In this document: positions 1 to 5,936 of the stretch, in pieces | How positions within the stretch are numbered: position 1 is the stretch's first letter | Layout of the letters: every line of letters begins with the position of its first letter | Assembly: GCA_003491635.1 (NCBI GenBank) | Contig: DNCG01000067.1 | Coordinates: 5,053 to 14,850, forward strand | Source: Actinomycetota bacterium | GTDB lineage: Bacteria > Actinomycetota > Aquicultoria > Subteraquimicrobiales > UBA9087 | Length of the DNA stretch: 9,798 bases | Direction of reading: 5' to 3' | Program-made: the position numbers and the translations under genes | The notes under the pieces: generated by a model | Databases searched by the model: none | What the model was told of the DNA's origin: nothing | The model's input: only the letters and a program-made list of their open reading frames with translations

Positions 1-12
1 TCATAAAGTGAG

Positions 13-534
13 TTAAAATGTCTGCTTGCCTGCAGTTTTTCCTCCAAATGCTTTTGCGGCGGGGCAGTCAATCTCTCTTTGTTTACAGTATTTGCAGGCG
101 AATTGTCCTCTTATCACCGCGTTGCCACCGAAAGAAAGGACGATGAGAGTTGTCAGGAGAATCACGAGAAGCCAGGAAAAGCCCCTCACCAGAAGCACGA
201 TCCCGCCAAGAACGGGGAAAATGAAGACCAAAAAGTCGGGCAGCATTTTGTACCAGGTGAATTCTCTTTCAGCGAATTTTTTTGGATCACCCTTTTTGAG
301 GAATAAAGGGACTAATTTGCCTTTCCCCAATCCGCAAACCTTGCCGTAATAGTAGCAGTCCACGCAGCTTCTCCTGAGCACCTCAACTTCGAGCCAGAGG
401 CAGTAGAGCAAATAAAGAACGGCCACCCAGATGCCGAATCCGGCGAGGATATAAACACCCAGGCCGTAGATTGAGATCGCAACCAAGATGGATAGGAGGG
501 CAATCCAGATGGGAAAATTTTCATAACTTTCCAT
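13..534 (-). CDS. Four-helix membrane protein with twin CX2CX6C clusters, function unknown
   Basis: I do not recognise this 173-residue protein. Hydrophobic segments lie at about residues 8-28, 30-50, 98-116 and 118-137, so four membrane helices are likely. After helix pair one comes C57-X2-C60-X6-C67, within a basic stretch containing YYYGK. After helix pair two comes C147-X2-C150-X6-C157. The spacing is identical, which suggests an internally duplicated unit (two helices plus a cysteine cluster) that might bind zinc or an iron-sulfur centre; this is inference. If the loop and the tail face the same side, the two clusters could come together. The ATG start is well supported by AGGAGGT five bases upstream. 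The gene is divergent from the glycosyltransferase fragment to its right, and a tiny ORF ends within its ribosome binding site. The stop codon lies 13 bases from the window edge, so its downstream neighbour is unseen. Confidence 0.75.
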   Translation of the reverse strand: MESYENFPIWIALLSILVAISIYGLGVYILAGFGIWVAVLYLLYCLWLEVEVLRRSCVDCYYYGKVCGLGKGKLVPLFLKKGDPKKFAEREFTWYKMLPDFLVFIFPVLGGIVLLVRGFSWLLVILLTTLIVLSFGGNAVIRGQFACKYCKQREIDCPAAKAFGGKTAGKQTF

Positions 535-536
535 TT

Positions 537-572
537 TTACCTCCTTTTCAAAATGGATTCGGCTTTGTTCAT
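537..572 (-). CDS. Possible 11-residue leader ORF upstream of the membrane protein gene
   Basis: An ATG at 572-570 is followed by ten sense codons (MNKAESILKRR) and TAA. It has its own strong Shine-Dalgarno, AAGGAGG at 586-580, seven bases before the ATG. Its last sense codons (AAA AGG AGG) are themselves the Shine-Dalgarno of the membrane protein gene, whose ATG begins two bases after the stop. This layout would couple the two genes translationally. It could equally be the leftover start of a deleted gene, or chance. Nothing in the peptide, such as a run of one amino acid, points to attenuation. Confidence 0.3.
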   Translation of the reverse strand: MNKAESILKRR

Positions 573-672
573 TCTTTTTCCTCCTTGCGCCGCTGGGTTC
601 CTTTATTGCCTCGGGTAGCTTTCTTCAAGCTTTTCCGGGGAAAGTCCGATGATAAATGGTGGAGGAATTTTT

Positions 673-846
673 ATGTCCAGAATCTCGCTGGTCGTTCCGG
701 CTTGCAATGAGGAAAAATATCTGGGAAGAACGCTTGCGAGCGTCCATGGCGCCGTCGAATTCTACCAGAGAGAGCGGGATGGGGATGTTGAGGTCATCGT
801 GGTGGACAACAATTCCACCGATGGGACGACAGAGATCGCCAGGCGT
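673..846 (+). pseudogene. 5' fragment of a family 2 glycosyltransferase gene
   Basis: The first 58 codons match the start of GT-A fold family 2 glycosyltransferases: a hydrophobic first strand (ISLVVPACNEE), a helix, then VEVIVVDNNSTDGT, whose Asp residues help bind the nucleotide sugar. The natural continuation, with the DXD metal site and acceptor-binding half, is missing and is replaced by transposase codons. The sugar donor and product cannot be deduced from this part. It shows that the locus once had a cell-envelope or polysaccharide type gene, divergent from the membrane protein at 13-534. Confidence 0.75.
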
Positions 847-1983
847 GGCCACAATAAAGACGGAAAACATCACCTGAGGCAGGTGGGCCTGGGGCTTCTT
901 CTGGAGAGGGAGACAGGACTCCCCCTGTGGTGGTGCGCCTACCCCGGCGACCTGCACGACTCCCGCCTCTTCGCCTCCGTGATAGAGGAGTTCTTCGAGG
1001 TCGTGGAGGGCCTTTCTGGCACCAAGGAGAGGCTCACGGTAGTCATGGACAAGGGCATGAACTCGGACGGCAACTATGCCGTGATAGACGAGCACAGAAG
1101 GATTCACTTCATAACCACCTACTCCCTCCATTATGCCCCCGATCTGGCCTCCGTCCCCCTATCGCGCTTCTCCCCCGTGGATACGGAAAAGAATAGAAGG
1201 CTTTCAGGGGAAGGTCTTTCAGAGCAAAAGCTTCTTGCCTACCGCACCAGGGGCGCCTTCTGGGGCAAGGAAAGAGCGGTGGTTATAACCTACAATCCGC
1301 AGACGGCCAGAAAGCAGGAATACATCTTTTCCGAAAAGCTCTCCCAGGTGAGAGGGGAGCTCCTTTCCATGCGGGCCCTGGTGAGGGAGGGCGCGCCCCA
1401 CTGGCGGGACGCGGGCAAGGTACTGAATAGATACTCAAGGCTCTGCGAGAGGCTGCACATCAGGGGAGACCTCTACGAGCTCTCCCTCGAGGAGACAGAT
1501 TCCGGCCTGCGCATGGAGTTCCGCAAGAATCAATACGCCGTGGAGAAGAGACGCCTTCTGTTCGGCAAGAACATGATCGTGACCGACAACACCGACTGGA
1601 CCACCGAGGAGATAATCTTCGCCTCCCTGGACCGCTGGGAGGTTGAGAATGGCTTCCGCCAGTCAAAGGACGAGGACCTCGTCGGGGTACAGCCGCTCCG
1701 GCACTTCACCGACTCCAAGATTCGCTGCCACCTCTTCTGCTGTGTGGCCGCCCTCACCTACTTGAGAAGACTTGAGAAGAGGCTTGAGGAAACCGGGGTG
1801 AAGCGCACGGCCAAAGGTGTCATGGAGGACATGCGCCATCTTCATTCCGTTCTTACCATAACCGACCGGGGAAGAAATCCCGTCCGCCGGCTGGAGACCC
1901 CCTCGAAGACCCAAGCCGAAGTCCTAAAGGCCCTGGGGTATCGGATAGACAAGCGTGGGGTCTTACAGCTTCTCAAGGCCTAA
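673..1983 (+). CDS. Chimeric ORF: GT2 glycosyltransferase N-terminus fused to truncated IS1634-like transposase
   Basis: One uninterrupted frame encodes 436 residues from two unrelated proteins. The ATG at 673 has GGAGGA six bases upstream and starts the typical glycosyltransferase sequence SRISLVVPACNEE, so I prefer it to the in-frame ATG at 649. About 58 residues later, at 844-849, the frame passes directly into transposase sequence beginning GHNKDG. The rest matches the IS1634 group of the IS4 superfamily to its end. The glycosyltransferase lacks its DXD region and acceptor domain, and the transposase lacks its N-terminal DNA-binding part and first catalytic Asp, so neither activity is expected. 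The remaining glycosyltransferase sequence is not found after the stop at 1981-1983. A deletion after IS insertion is the simplest explanation; a chimeric assembly cannot be excluded. Confidence 0.75.
   Translation: MSRISLVVPACNEEKYLGRTLASVHGAVEFYQRERDGDVEVIVVDNNSTDGTTEIARRGHNKDGKHHLRQVGLGLLLERETGLPLWWCAYPGDLHDSRLFASVIEEFFEVVEGLSGTKERLTVVMDKGMNSDGNYAVIDEHRRIHFITTYSLHYAPDLASVPLSRFSPVDTEKNRRLSGEGLSEQKLLAYRTRGAFWGKERAVVITYNPQTARKQEYIFSEKLSQVRGELLSMRALVREGAPHWRDAGKVLNRYSRLCERLHIRGDLYELSLEETDSGLRMEFRKNQYAVEKRRLLFGKNMIVTDNTDWTTEEIIFASLDRWEVENGFRQSKDEDLVGVQPLRHFTDSKIRCHLFCCVAALTYLRRLEKRLEETGVKRTAKGVMEDMRHLHSVLTITDRGRNPVRRLETPSKTQAEVLKALGYRIDKRGVLQLLKA
847..1983 (+). mobile_element. Truncated IS1634-like (IS4 superfamily) transposase remnant
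   Basis: Counting from the ATG at 649, the transposase part starts near residue 67 with GHNKDGKHHLRQV, a conserved stretch that normally lies just after the first catalytic Asp, which is absent. The second Asp is probably D134 in VVMDKGM. The catalytic Glu is E333 in a clear R-X3-E-X6-K signature (R329, E333, K340); the Tyr that often precedes it is a Ser here. The C-terminal helical part and stop are present. A small hairpin (TGCCT, loop, AGGCA, 1985-2002) follows at once and may belong to the element's right end, but I cannot define that end. The segment is much richer in G+C than the pan genes that follow. Confidence 0.75.
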
Positions 1984-2056
1984 TTGCCTTTCTATGCAGG
2001 CACTTTGTGGAGAGGAAATCGGTTATCTCTTAAACTCCTGTTAAAGCCATGAGGCG

Positions 2057-2440
2057 CTAGCATTCTTCAACAACTGGCATCCTATTACTTACCTCAACAA
2101 CTTTGTTTTTCTCATCAACATATACTATTTTGGGATAAATCTTTGATGCCTGGCATTCATCAACTGAGGCATAACACATAATTATAATCTTATCTCCTTT
2201 ATGAATGAGCCTCGCCGCCGCACCGTTTATACAGACTATCCCAGAATGAGTATCAGCTTCGATTGCATAGGTTTCAAGCCGCGCTCCATTAGATAAATCA
2301 ACAACTTGAACTTTTTCATAGGGAAGGATGTCAGCAGCTTCGAGAAGTTTTTTATCTATTGTGATGCTTCCTTCATATTCAAGATTAGCCTCGGTCACAA
2401 TTGCCCCATGAATCTTACTTTTAAGCATTATCCTAAACAT
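2057..2440 (-). CDS. panD: Aspartate 1-decarboxylase (pyruvoyl enzyme)
   Basis: This enzyme decarboxylates L-aspartate to beta-alanine, one of the two substrates of pantothenate synthetase, in the cytoplasm. The 127-residue length is normal for the family. It has the N-terminal MFRIMLKSKIHGAIVTEA stretch and the self-cleavage site Y22-E-G24-S25, where cleavage between Gly24 and Ser25 turns Ser25 into the pyruvoyl cofactor. NGAAARL and GDKIIIMCYA later in the chain are also typical. The ATG has GGAGTG eight bases upstream. It is the last gene of the pan set, 378 bases after panC, so it may have its own promoter; a 19-base palindrome lies 69-87 bases before the start codon. The stop is 73 bases from the end of the oppositely oriented transposase ORF, and I see no strong terminator between them. 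Confidence 0.96.
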   Translation of the reverse strand: MFRIMLKSKIHGAIVTEANLEYEGSITIDKKLLEAADILPYEKVQVVDLSNGARLETYAIEADTHSGIVCINGAAARLIHKGDKIIIMCYASVDECQASKIYPKIVYVDEKNKVVEVSNRMPVVEEC

Positions 2441-2508
2441 CTTTGCATCACTCCAATAACCTTAATTTTCTAACAAATGAAACCGTCTATCCCTTTGCAA
2501 TTATCCGA

Positions 2509-2527
2509 ACTAGTTTAGTAAACCAGT
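2509..2527. promoter_or_regulatory. 19-base palindrome upstream of panD, candidate operator
   Basis: The sequence reads ACT-N-GTTTA-N-TAAAC-N-AGT. All eight paired positions match; the only disagreement is the spacer pair A2512/C2524. It lies 69-87 bases before the panD ATG, in a gap long enough to hold a promoter. Even-armed symmetry of this size is typical of sites for dimeric repressors, but I cannot name a regulator and see no convincing promoter hexamers tied to it. Confidence 0.35.
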
Positions 2528-2731
2528 CGCTACAATTCTTAGTCCACCATTCGCTTCGCGAACTATTCAATAGTCTACTAGCACGAAATTAAAACATGGC
2601 GTTAGTCAAGGTAACAAGGTCCGTATCGTCTAGGGGCTACGTTTATGTATAAAAACTTTAAGGCTGCTTAACGTGGCCGCCTCACGAAACGGGTGTCGTA
2701 ACCCTAACCGTAACCGAATAGGTTTCCCCTC

Positions 2732-2816
2732 TTGACTAGCGACTGTAGGAAGCGTTGACTTCTGACTGCTTTTATCGCTAGTCGTCTTTTCGTCCCTACG
2801 AACTCAGACTTCGGAC
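2732..2816. repeat. Cluster of short 7-10 base word repeats after panC
   Basis: Related words recur in loose succession: GACTAGCGACTG, GTTGACTTCTGACTGC, ATCGCTAGTCGTC and CAGACTTCGGACTTTTAGAC. They resemble in style the clusters at 3680-3760 and 9671-9694 (TTAGCGAT, TCAGCGAT, TTAGCCAT). The word phase is imperfect, so this is not a clean tandem array. No coding or RNA function is apparent. Confidence 0.45.
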
Positions 2817-2818
2817 TT

Positions 2819-3664
2819 TTAGACTTTTATCACGATATTATCAATCAATCTTGCGTTCCCTACTTTAGCTGCTAAGGCAATCAGGGTCTCTCCCCGTATA
2901 TGCGATAATTCTTCTAAAGTTCTATTGTCGCAAATTGATATATATTCCAAACCCACTTTTGGTTTACTTTTTATTAGCTCCTGCATTTCGTCCTTTATTT
3001 TCTGGGCAATTCGCTCACCAGAATTAATTAGCCCTTTGGCATGCTCAAGAGATTTAGACAAAACCAGAGCCTCCTCTCTTTCTGCATCAGACAAATAAAC
3101 ATTTCTAGAGCTCATTGCCAAACCATCTTCTTCTCTTACAGTTGGCACCACAACAATTTCCAAATCGAAGTTTAAGTCATCAACCATTTTTTTGATGACC
3201 ACAACTTGCTGAGCATCTTTCTGTCCAAAATATGCTTTATCTGGCTGTACTATATTGAAGAGCTTGGCAACAATTGTCGTGACGCCCTTGAAGTGATGTG
3301 GTCGGGACGCTCCGCATAGCTTCTCAGTTATTTTCTCAACTTCAACGTAAGTTAGATGATCTGGCAAATACATCTCAGCATTTGAAGGGCAGAAAAGATA
3401 GTCAACGCCTACATTTTGCGCAAGCTTTTTGTCTCTTTCAAAATCCCTGGGGTAAGATTCAAAATCCTCAGATAGCGCAAACTGGGCAGGATTCACATAT
3501 AGGCTCACCACAACAACATTGCATTCTTTCCGGGCTCTTCTCATAAGCTCAAGGTGACCTTCGTGAAAATAACCCATCGTCGGAACAAATCCAATAGTTT
3601 TTCCTGCTTGACGCTCTTTCTTTAATTCTTGCCGAAGTTCTTTAATTGTGCTTATAACTTTCAT
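2819..3664 (-). CDS. panC: Pantothenate synthetase (pantoate--beta-alanine ligase)
   Basis: The enzyme activates pantoate with ATP to pantoyl adenylate and transfers it to beta-alanine, giving pantothenate. I chose the ATG at 3664-3662, giving 281 residues, because family members start just before this strand (KVISTIKELRQ) and a GGGGA lies just upstream, although close; an in-frame GTG at 3673 would add three residues and has no ribosome binding site. The nucleotidylyltransferase motif PTMGYFHEGH is at residues 28-37 with H34 and H37. GQKDAQQ is at 147-153, and the KMSKS-like loop MSSRN lies in GLAMSSRNVYL at 181-191. All key motifs are intact. It sits 278 bases downstream of panB and 378 upstream of panD, much wider than usual operon spacing because repeats fill both gaps. 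Confidence 0.96.
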   Translation of the reverse strand: MKVISTIKELRQELKKERQAGKTIGFVPTMGYFHEGHLELMRRARKECNVVVVSLYVNPAQFALSEDFESYPRDFERDKKLAQNVGVDYLFCPSNAEMYLPDHLTYVEVEKITEKLCGASRPHHFKGVTTIVAKLFNIVQPDKAYFGQKDAQQVVVIKKMVDDLNFDLEIVVVPTVREEDGLAMSSRNVYLSDAEREEALVLSKSLEHAKGLINSGERIAQKIKDEMQELIKSKPKVGLEYISICDNRTLEELSHIRGETLIALAAKVGNARLIDNIVIKV

Positions 3665-3679
3665 CTTCCCCACTGTCCG

Positions 3680-3760
3680 ATTAGCGATGAGTGATCAGCG
3701 ATTGATATTGTCGAAAGTCGTATGTCGAACGAAAACCTTTCATTCGGCATTCGGTACGCT
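3680..3760. repeat. Short-word repeat cluster upstream of panC
   Basis: Words such as GATTAGCGATGAG, GATCAGCGATTG, GTCGAAAGTCGTATGTCGAACG and CATTCGGCATTCGG follow each other. They are near-repeats of 7-10 base units rather than a strict array. Further GTCG-rich words continue at 3912-3936 beyond the palindromic element. The cluster lies directly before the panC ribosome binding region, so it must be transcribed if panB and panC share an mRNA. Confidence 0.5.
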
Positions 3761-3785
3761 GACAAAGTCCCAAAATATCTTACTT

Positions 3786-3890
3786 TGTCATCGCGAGGAG
3801 GCCGTAGGCCGACCTGGCGATCCGACGAAGCCGTGGCAGTTCCCATGAGATTGCTTCCCACAACGTCTTCGGCTCGGGGTCGCAACGACA
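3786..3890. repeat. Dispersed palindromic element of the TGTCATTGCGAGG type (degenerate copy)
   Basis: The 105-base unit starts TGTCATCGCGAGGAG and ends TCGCAACGACA; its ends are inverted repeats over 11 bases with two mismatches. Inside are GGCCGTAGGCC, a GTGGCAGTTCCCATGAG stretch and GATTGCTTCCC. This matches the general form of small palindromic intergenic elements known from many bacterial genomes (ends TGTCATTGCGA and its complement, with GCAATCTC inside). It is probably a non-coding, non-autonomous repeat. Multiple substitutions in the ends suggest an old copy. Confidence 0.6.
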
Positions 3891-3942
3891 CCATAAAATA
3901 GTTTATCAACAGTCCCGCTCGTCGTTGGTCATTCGTCGGCTT

Positions 3943-4743
3943 TTAGAAGCTATGTTCTTCTCCTGGAAACTCACCCGATTTAACCTCTTTGATATAACTG
4001 CTTATTGCTGACCTTATATCATCGCTCAATTTGGCATATTGCTTCACAAATTTTGGGACAAATTTCTCAAACATCCCGAGCAAATCTTGAGTTACTAAAA
4101 CTTGTCCATCACAATGAGGCCCAGCACCAATGCCAATAGTAGGTATGCCAATTGTCTTTGTAATTTTCTTAGCTAATGCAGAAGGAATCTTCTCTAAAAC
4201 TATTGAAAAAGCTCCTGTCTTTTCAAGTGCTTTAGCATCAGAAATCATTTTCTTCGCTGCTTCTTCTTCTCTTCCTTGAACCCCATATCCGCCCATCTGG
4301 TGAACTGACTGAGGAGTAACGCCAAGATGACCCATAACCGGAATGCCCACTTCTACCATCTTAGAAACCATAGGACAAATCTCTTCTCCTCCTTCAAGTT
4401 TTATAGCTTGGGCATCGGCCTCTTTTAAAAAACGCCCTGCATTGTATAGTGCTTCTTCAGGAGATATTTGATACGACATAAAGGGCATATCTCCTACAAC
4501 CATACTCCTCTTAGCTGCTCTTGCCACCGCTCTAGTGTGATGAAGCATCTCTTCCATGGTCACTGGCAAAGTGGTTTCATAGCCCAAAACCACCATACCC
4601 AAAGAGTCTCCCACGAGAATTATATCTATGCCTAACTCATCAAGAAGACCAGAAGTGATGTAATCATAGGCTGTAAGCATAGTAATCTTGTCACCATTCT
4701 GCTTCATTTCCACAAGTTTATTTACGGTTACTCTCTTATTCAA
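3943..4743 (-). CDS. panB: 3-methyl-2-oxobutanoate hydroxymethyltransferase (ketopantoate synthase)
   Basis: PanB transfers a hydroxymethyl group from methylene-tetrahydrofolate to 2-ketoisovalerate to make ketopantoate, the committed step of pantothenate synthesis. The 266-residue chain is a full-length TIM barrel. Visible active-site positions include D46 in VGDSLGM and D85 in VGDMPFMSY (metal ligands), K115 and E117 in KLEGG, and E184 in LEKIPS, the likely catalytic base. HLGVTPQSVHQMGGYGVQG and GIGAGPHCDGQVLV are classic family stretches. The start is TTG at 4743-4741, supported by AGGAGG seven bases upstream; the next ATG is residue 13. It is preceded by a 246-base gap holding a long palindrome and followed by panC. 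Confidence 0.96.
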   Translation of the reverse strand: MNKRVTVNKLVEMKQNGDKITMLTAYDYITSGLLDELGIDIILVGDSLGMVVLGYETTLPVTMEEMLHHTRAVARAAKRSMVVGDMPFMSYQISPEEALYNAGRFLKEADAQAIKLEGGEEICPMVSKMVEVGIPVMGHLGVTPQSVHQMGGYGVQGREEEAAKKMISDAKALEKTGAFSIVLEKIPSALAKKITKTIGIPTIGIGAGPHCDGQVLVTQDLLGMFEKFVPKFVKQYAKLSDDIRSAISSYIKEVKSGEFPGEEHSF

Positions 4744-4789
4744 TGTCTCCTCCTTATAGGTGAGCCATAAATTACTGAATTTTCTGAAG

Positions 4790-4949
4790 TGGGTGGGTTA
4801 AGGAGGCGACTGTGCAGCTGACCGCTAAGCGAGCGAGGTTCGAAGGGCTGCGGCAAATTGCGTGGCCCCCAAAAGGGGGTGCGGATAGCAATTTCGCACT
4901 CTGAGAACCGAGAGAGTAGGGAGGCAAACCGGAGCCTCCAGTCCACCCA
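4790..4949. repeat. 160-base imperfect palindrome in the gap before panB
   Basis: The left end TGGGTGG...GGAGGC and the right end GCCTCC...CCACCCA are inverted copies. The symmetry continues inward through GAGGTTC versus GAACCG, CTGCGGCAAATTGC versus GCAATTTCGCA, to a centre GCCCCC-AAAA-GGGGGT at 4865-4880. As DNA it looks like a small non-autonomous inverted-repeat element; as RNA it would form one long interrupted hairpin between the oxidoreductase and panB. I see no ORF inside that deserves belief and no clear target-site duplication. Confidence 0.6.
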
Positions 4950-4989
4950 TCTTTGGATAATCGTTTGTGTAAATAGTAATTTGTTCAAA

Positions 4990-5889
4990 TTATGACCCAT
5001 GCGCTCCTCCTTGTAAAATCTGATAAAGCTCCTTTTGTTTGTCCTCACTGATTGTACCTTTTTCAAGAGCTACTAGCGTTGTATATTTGCCAAGCTCACA
5101 ATAGAGCTTCTTTTTTTCTGGAATCTTGCCATCAAAAGCCGTAAGGTGCTTCTTGATTGGCCCCATATCTCCTCTGGCAATAGGACCGGTCAGAGCTGCA
5201 GCAGTTCCTTGAGACTCAATGTTAGCCAAAGTCCCTTTAATAAGAGGAAGGAGCGCTTTTAAGGCTATTTCCTTTGAGACACCTAAGTCTCCGTAAATAC
5301 TCTGGGCAAAATGGATAAGACTAACAAAGTAGTTTGAAGCGACACATGCCGCGGCGTGGTAAAGAGCTTTATTCTCATCTTTGACTACGACTGCTGATCC
5401 GCCTAAAGCTTCCACAATTTCCCTTGCCAAAGGCAAAATTTCTTCTTCAGCAGTGATACCAAAAACAGAGCCAGGCAGATGGCAAACGGCTCCTTCAACA
5501 GTGGCAAATGATTGGAGAGGATGGACACTACCACCTTTTGCGCCAAAGGCTCTAGCAGTATTTAGAACATCAGTTGATAGCGCTCCGCTCACATGAAAGA
5601 CAATATCTTCAGAATCAAATCCCCCATATTGAGCAATCTTTCGGCAAACTGGTTCAACTTGGTCATCGTTTGTGGTTATAAGTATGGCGTCAGCAAGCTT
5701 AGCCGCCTCAACCACATTTTGAGTTTTATATCCATAAATAAATTCTTGGGCACGATCAAGCGACTCTTGACTGCGACTCGCAACAGCCACAATATTAAAA
5801 CCTTTCTTCTGAAGAATATGACCTATTGCTGTTCCAACTTTGCCAGCTCCAATTATGGCAAATCTTCTAGAGCTAAAGGTACCCTCCAA
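4990..5889 (-). CDS. Rossmann/DUF2520 oxidoreductase, candidate ketopantoate reductase (PanG type)
   Basis: The 299-residue protein begins with a Rossmann nucleotide-binding fold: GAGKVG at residues 14-19, and a basic/polar end of strand two (ASRS, 37-40) compatible with NADPH. The second half carries marks of the DUF2520 domain: GGSVHPLQSF (119-128), KALYHAAACVASNY (174-187) and LTGPIARGD (233-241). Proteins of this kind are often encoded beside panB/panC, and a non-PanE ketopantoate reductase called PanG has been described from Francisella. No panE or ilvC is seen in the window, so ketopantoate to pantoate is the step it would fill. That role is inferred from context; the family is annotated only as predicted oxidoreductase. 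The start is TTG at 5889-5887 with AGGAGG close upstream. It is the first gene of the pan set. Confidence 0.8.
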   Translation of the reverse strand: MEGTFSSRRFAIIGAGKVGTAIGHILQKKGFNIVAVASRSQESLDRAQEFIYGYKTQNVVEAAKLADAILITTNDDQVEPVCRKIAQYGGFDSEDIVFHVSGALSTDVLNTARAFGAKGGSVHPLQSFATVEGAVCHLPGSVFGITAEEEILPLAREIVEALGGSAVVVKDENKALYHAAACVASNYFVSLIHFAQSIYGDLGVSKEIALKALLPLIKGTLANIESQGTAAALTGPIARGDMGPIKKHLTAFDGKIPEKKKLYCELGKYTTLVALEKGTISEDKQKELYQILQGGAHGS

Positions 5890-5936
5890 AAGTGCCTCCT
5901 TCAGATAACCTGACCAAAAATGGGTTTTAATTGCTC

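Larger units (their letters stand above)
2441..2818 (-). other. Gene-free gap between panC and panD with small palindromes and short repeats
   Basis: No convincing ORF is seen in this 378-base stretch. From the panD side it holds the panD ribosome binding site, the 19-base palindrome at 2509-2527, adjoining small palindromes (TTCGC-TTC-GCGAA at 2550-2562 and ACTATT-C-AATAGT at 2562-2574), a stretch without clear structure at about 2580-2690, three tandem TAACC(C/G) units at 2699-2716, and a cluster of related short words (GACTAGCGACTG, CTGACTGC, ATCGCTAGTCG, CAGACTTCGGAC) at 2732-2816 that runs up to the panC stop codon. The palindromes near panD suggest a regulated internal promoter, which is inference. 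Confidence 0.5.

Noticed and set aside
625..1131. A 168-codon minus-strand frame opposite the GT2-transposase fusion.
   Set aside because: Antisense shadow of a G+C-rich coding region; no family resemblance, and the plus-strand frame is clearly the coding one.
2595..2650. A stretch resembling the 3' end of 16S rRNA (GGTAACAAGGT) and the 5' half of tRNA-Glu (CGTCTAGGGGCTA).
   Set aside because: No matching acceptor, anticodon or T-arm sequence follows, the D-arm does not close, and there is no surrounding rRNA. Chance resemblance in a repeat-rich gap.
2593..2818. Read backwards without complementing, this gap gives an open frame of about 76 codons and AGCGATCAG words like those at 3680-3760.
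   Set aside because: DNA is not inverted in this way, and an open frame of that length in one of six frames is not rare. The word repeats are nearly mirror-symmetric, so they look similar either way. At most a data-handling question.
4740..5066. A 108-codon minus-strand frame before panB.
   Set aside because: It overlaps the end of the DUF2520 gene and runs through the 160-base palindrome, and its composition is not protein-like. panB has its own TTG start with AGGAGG.
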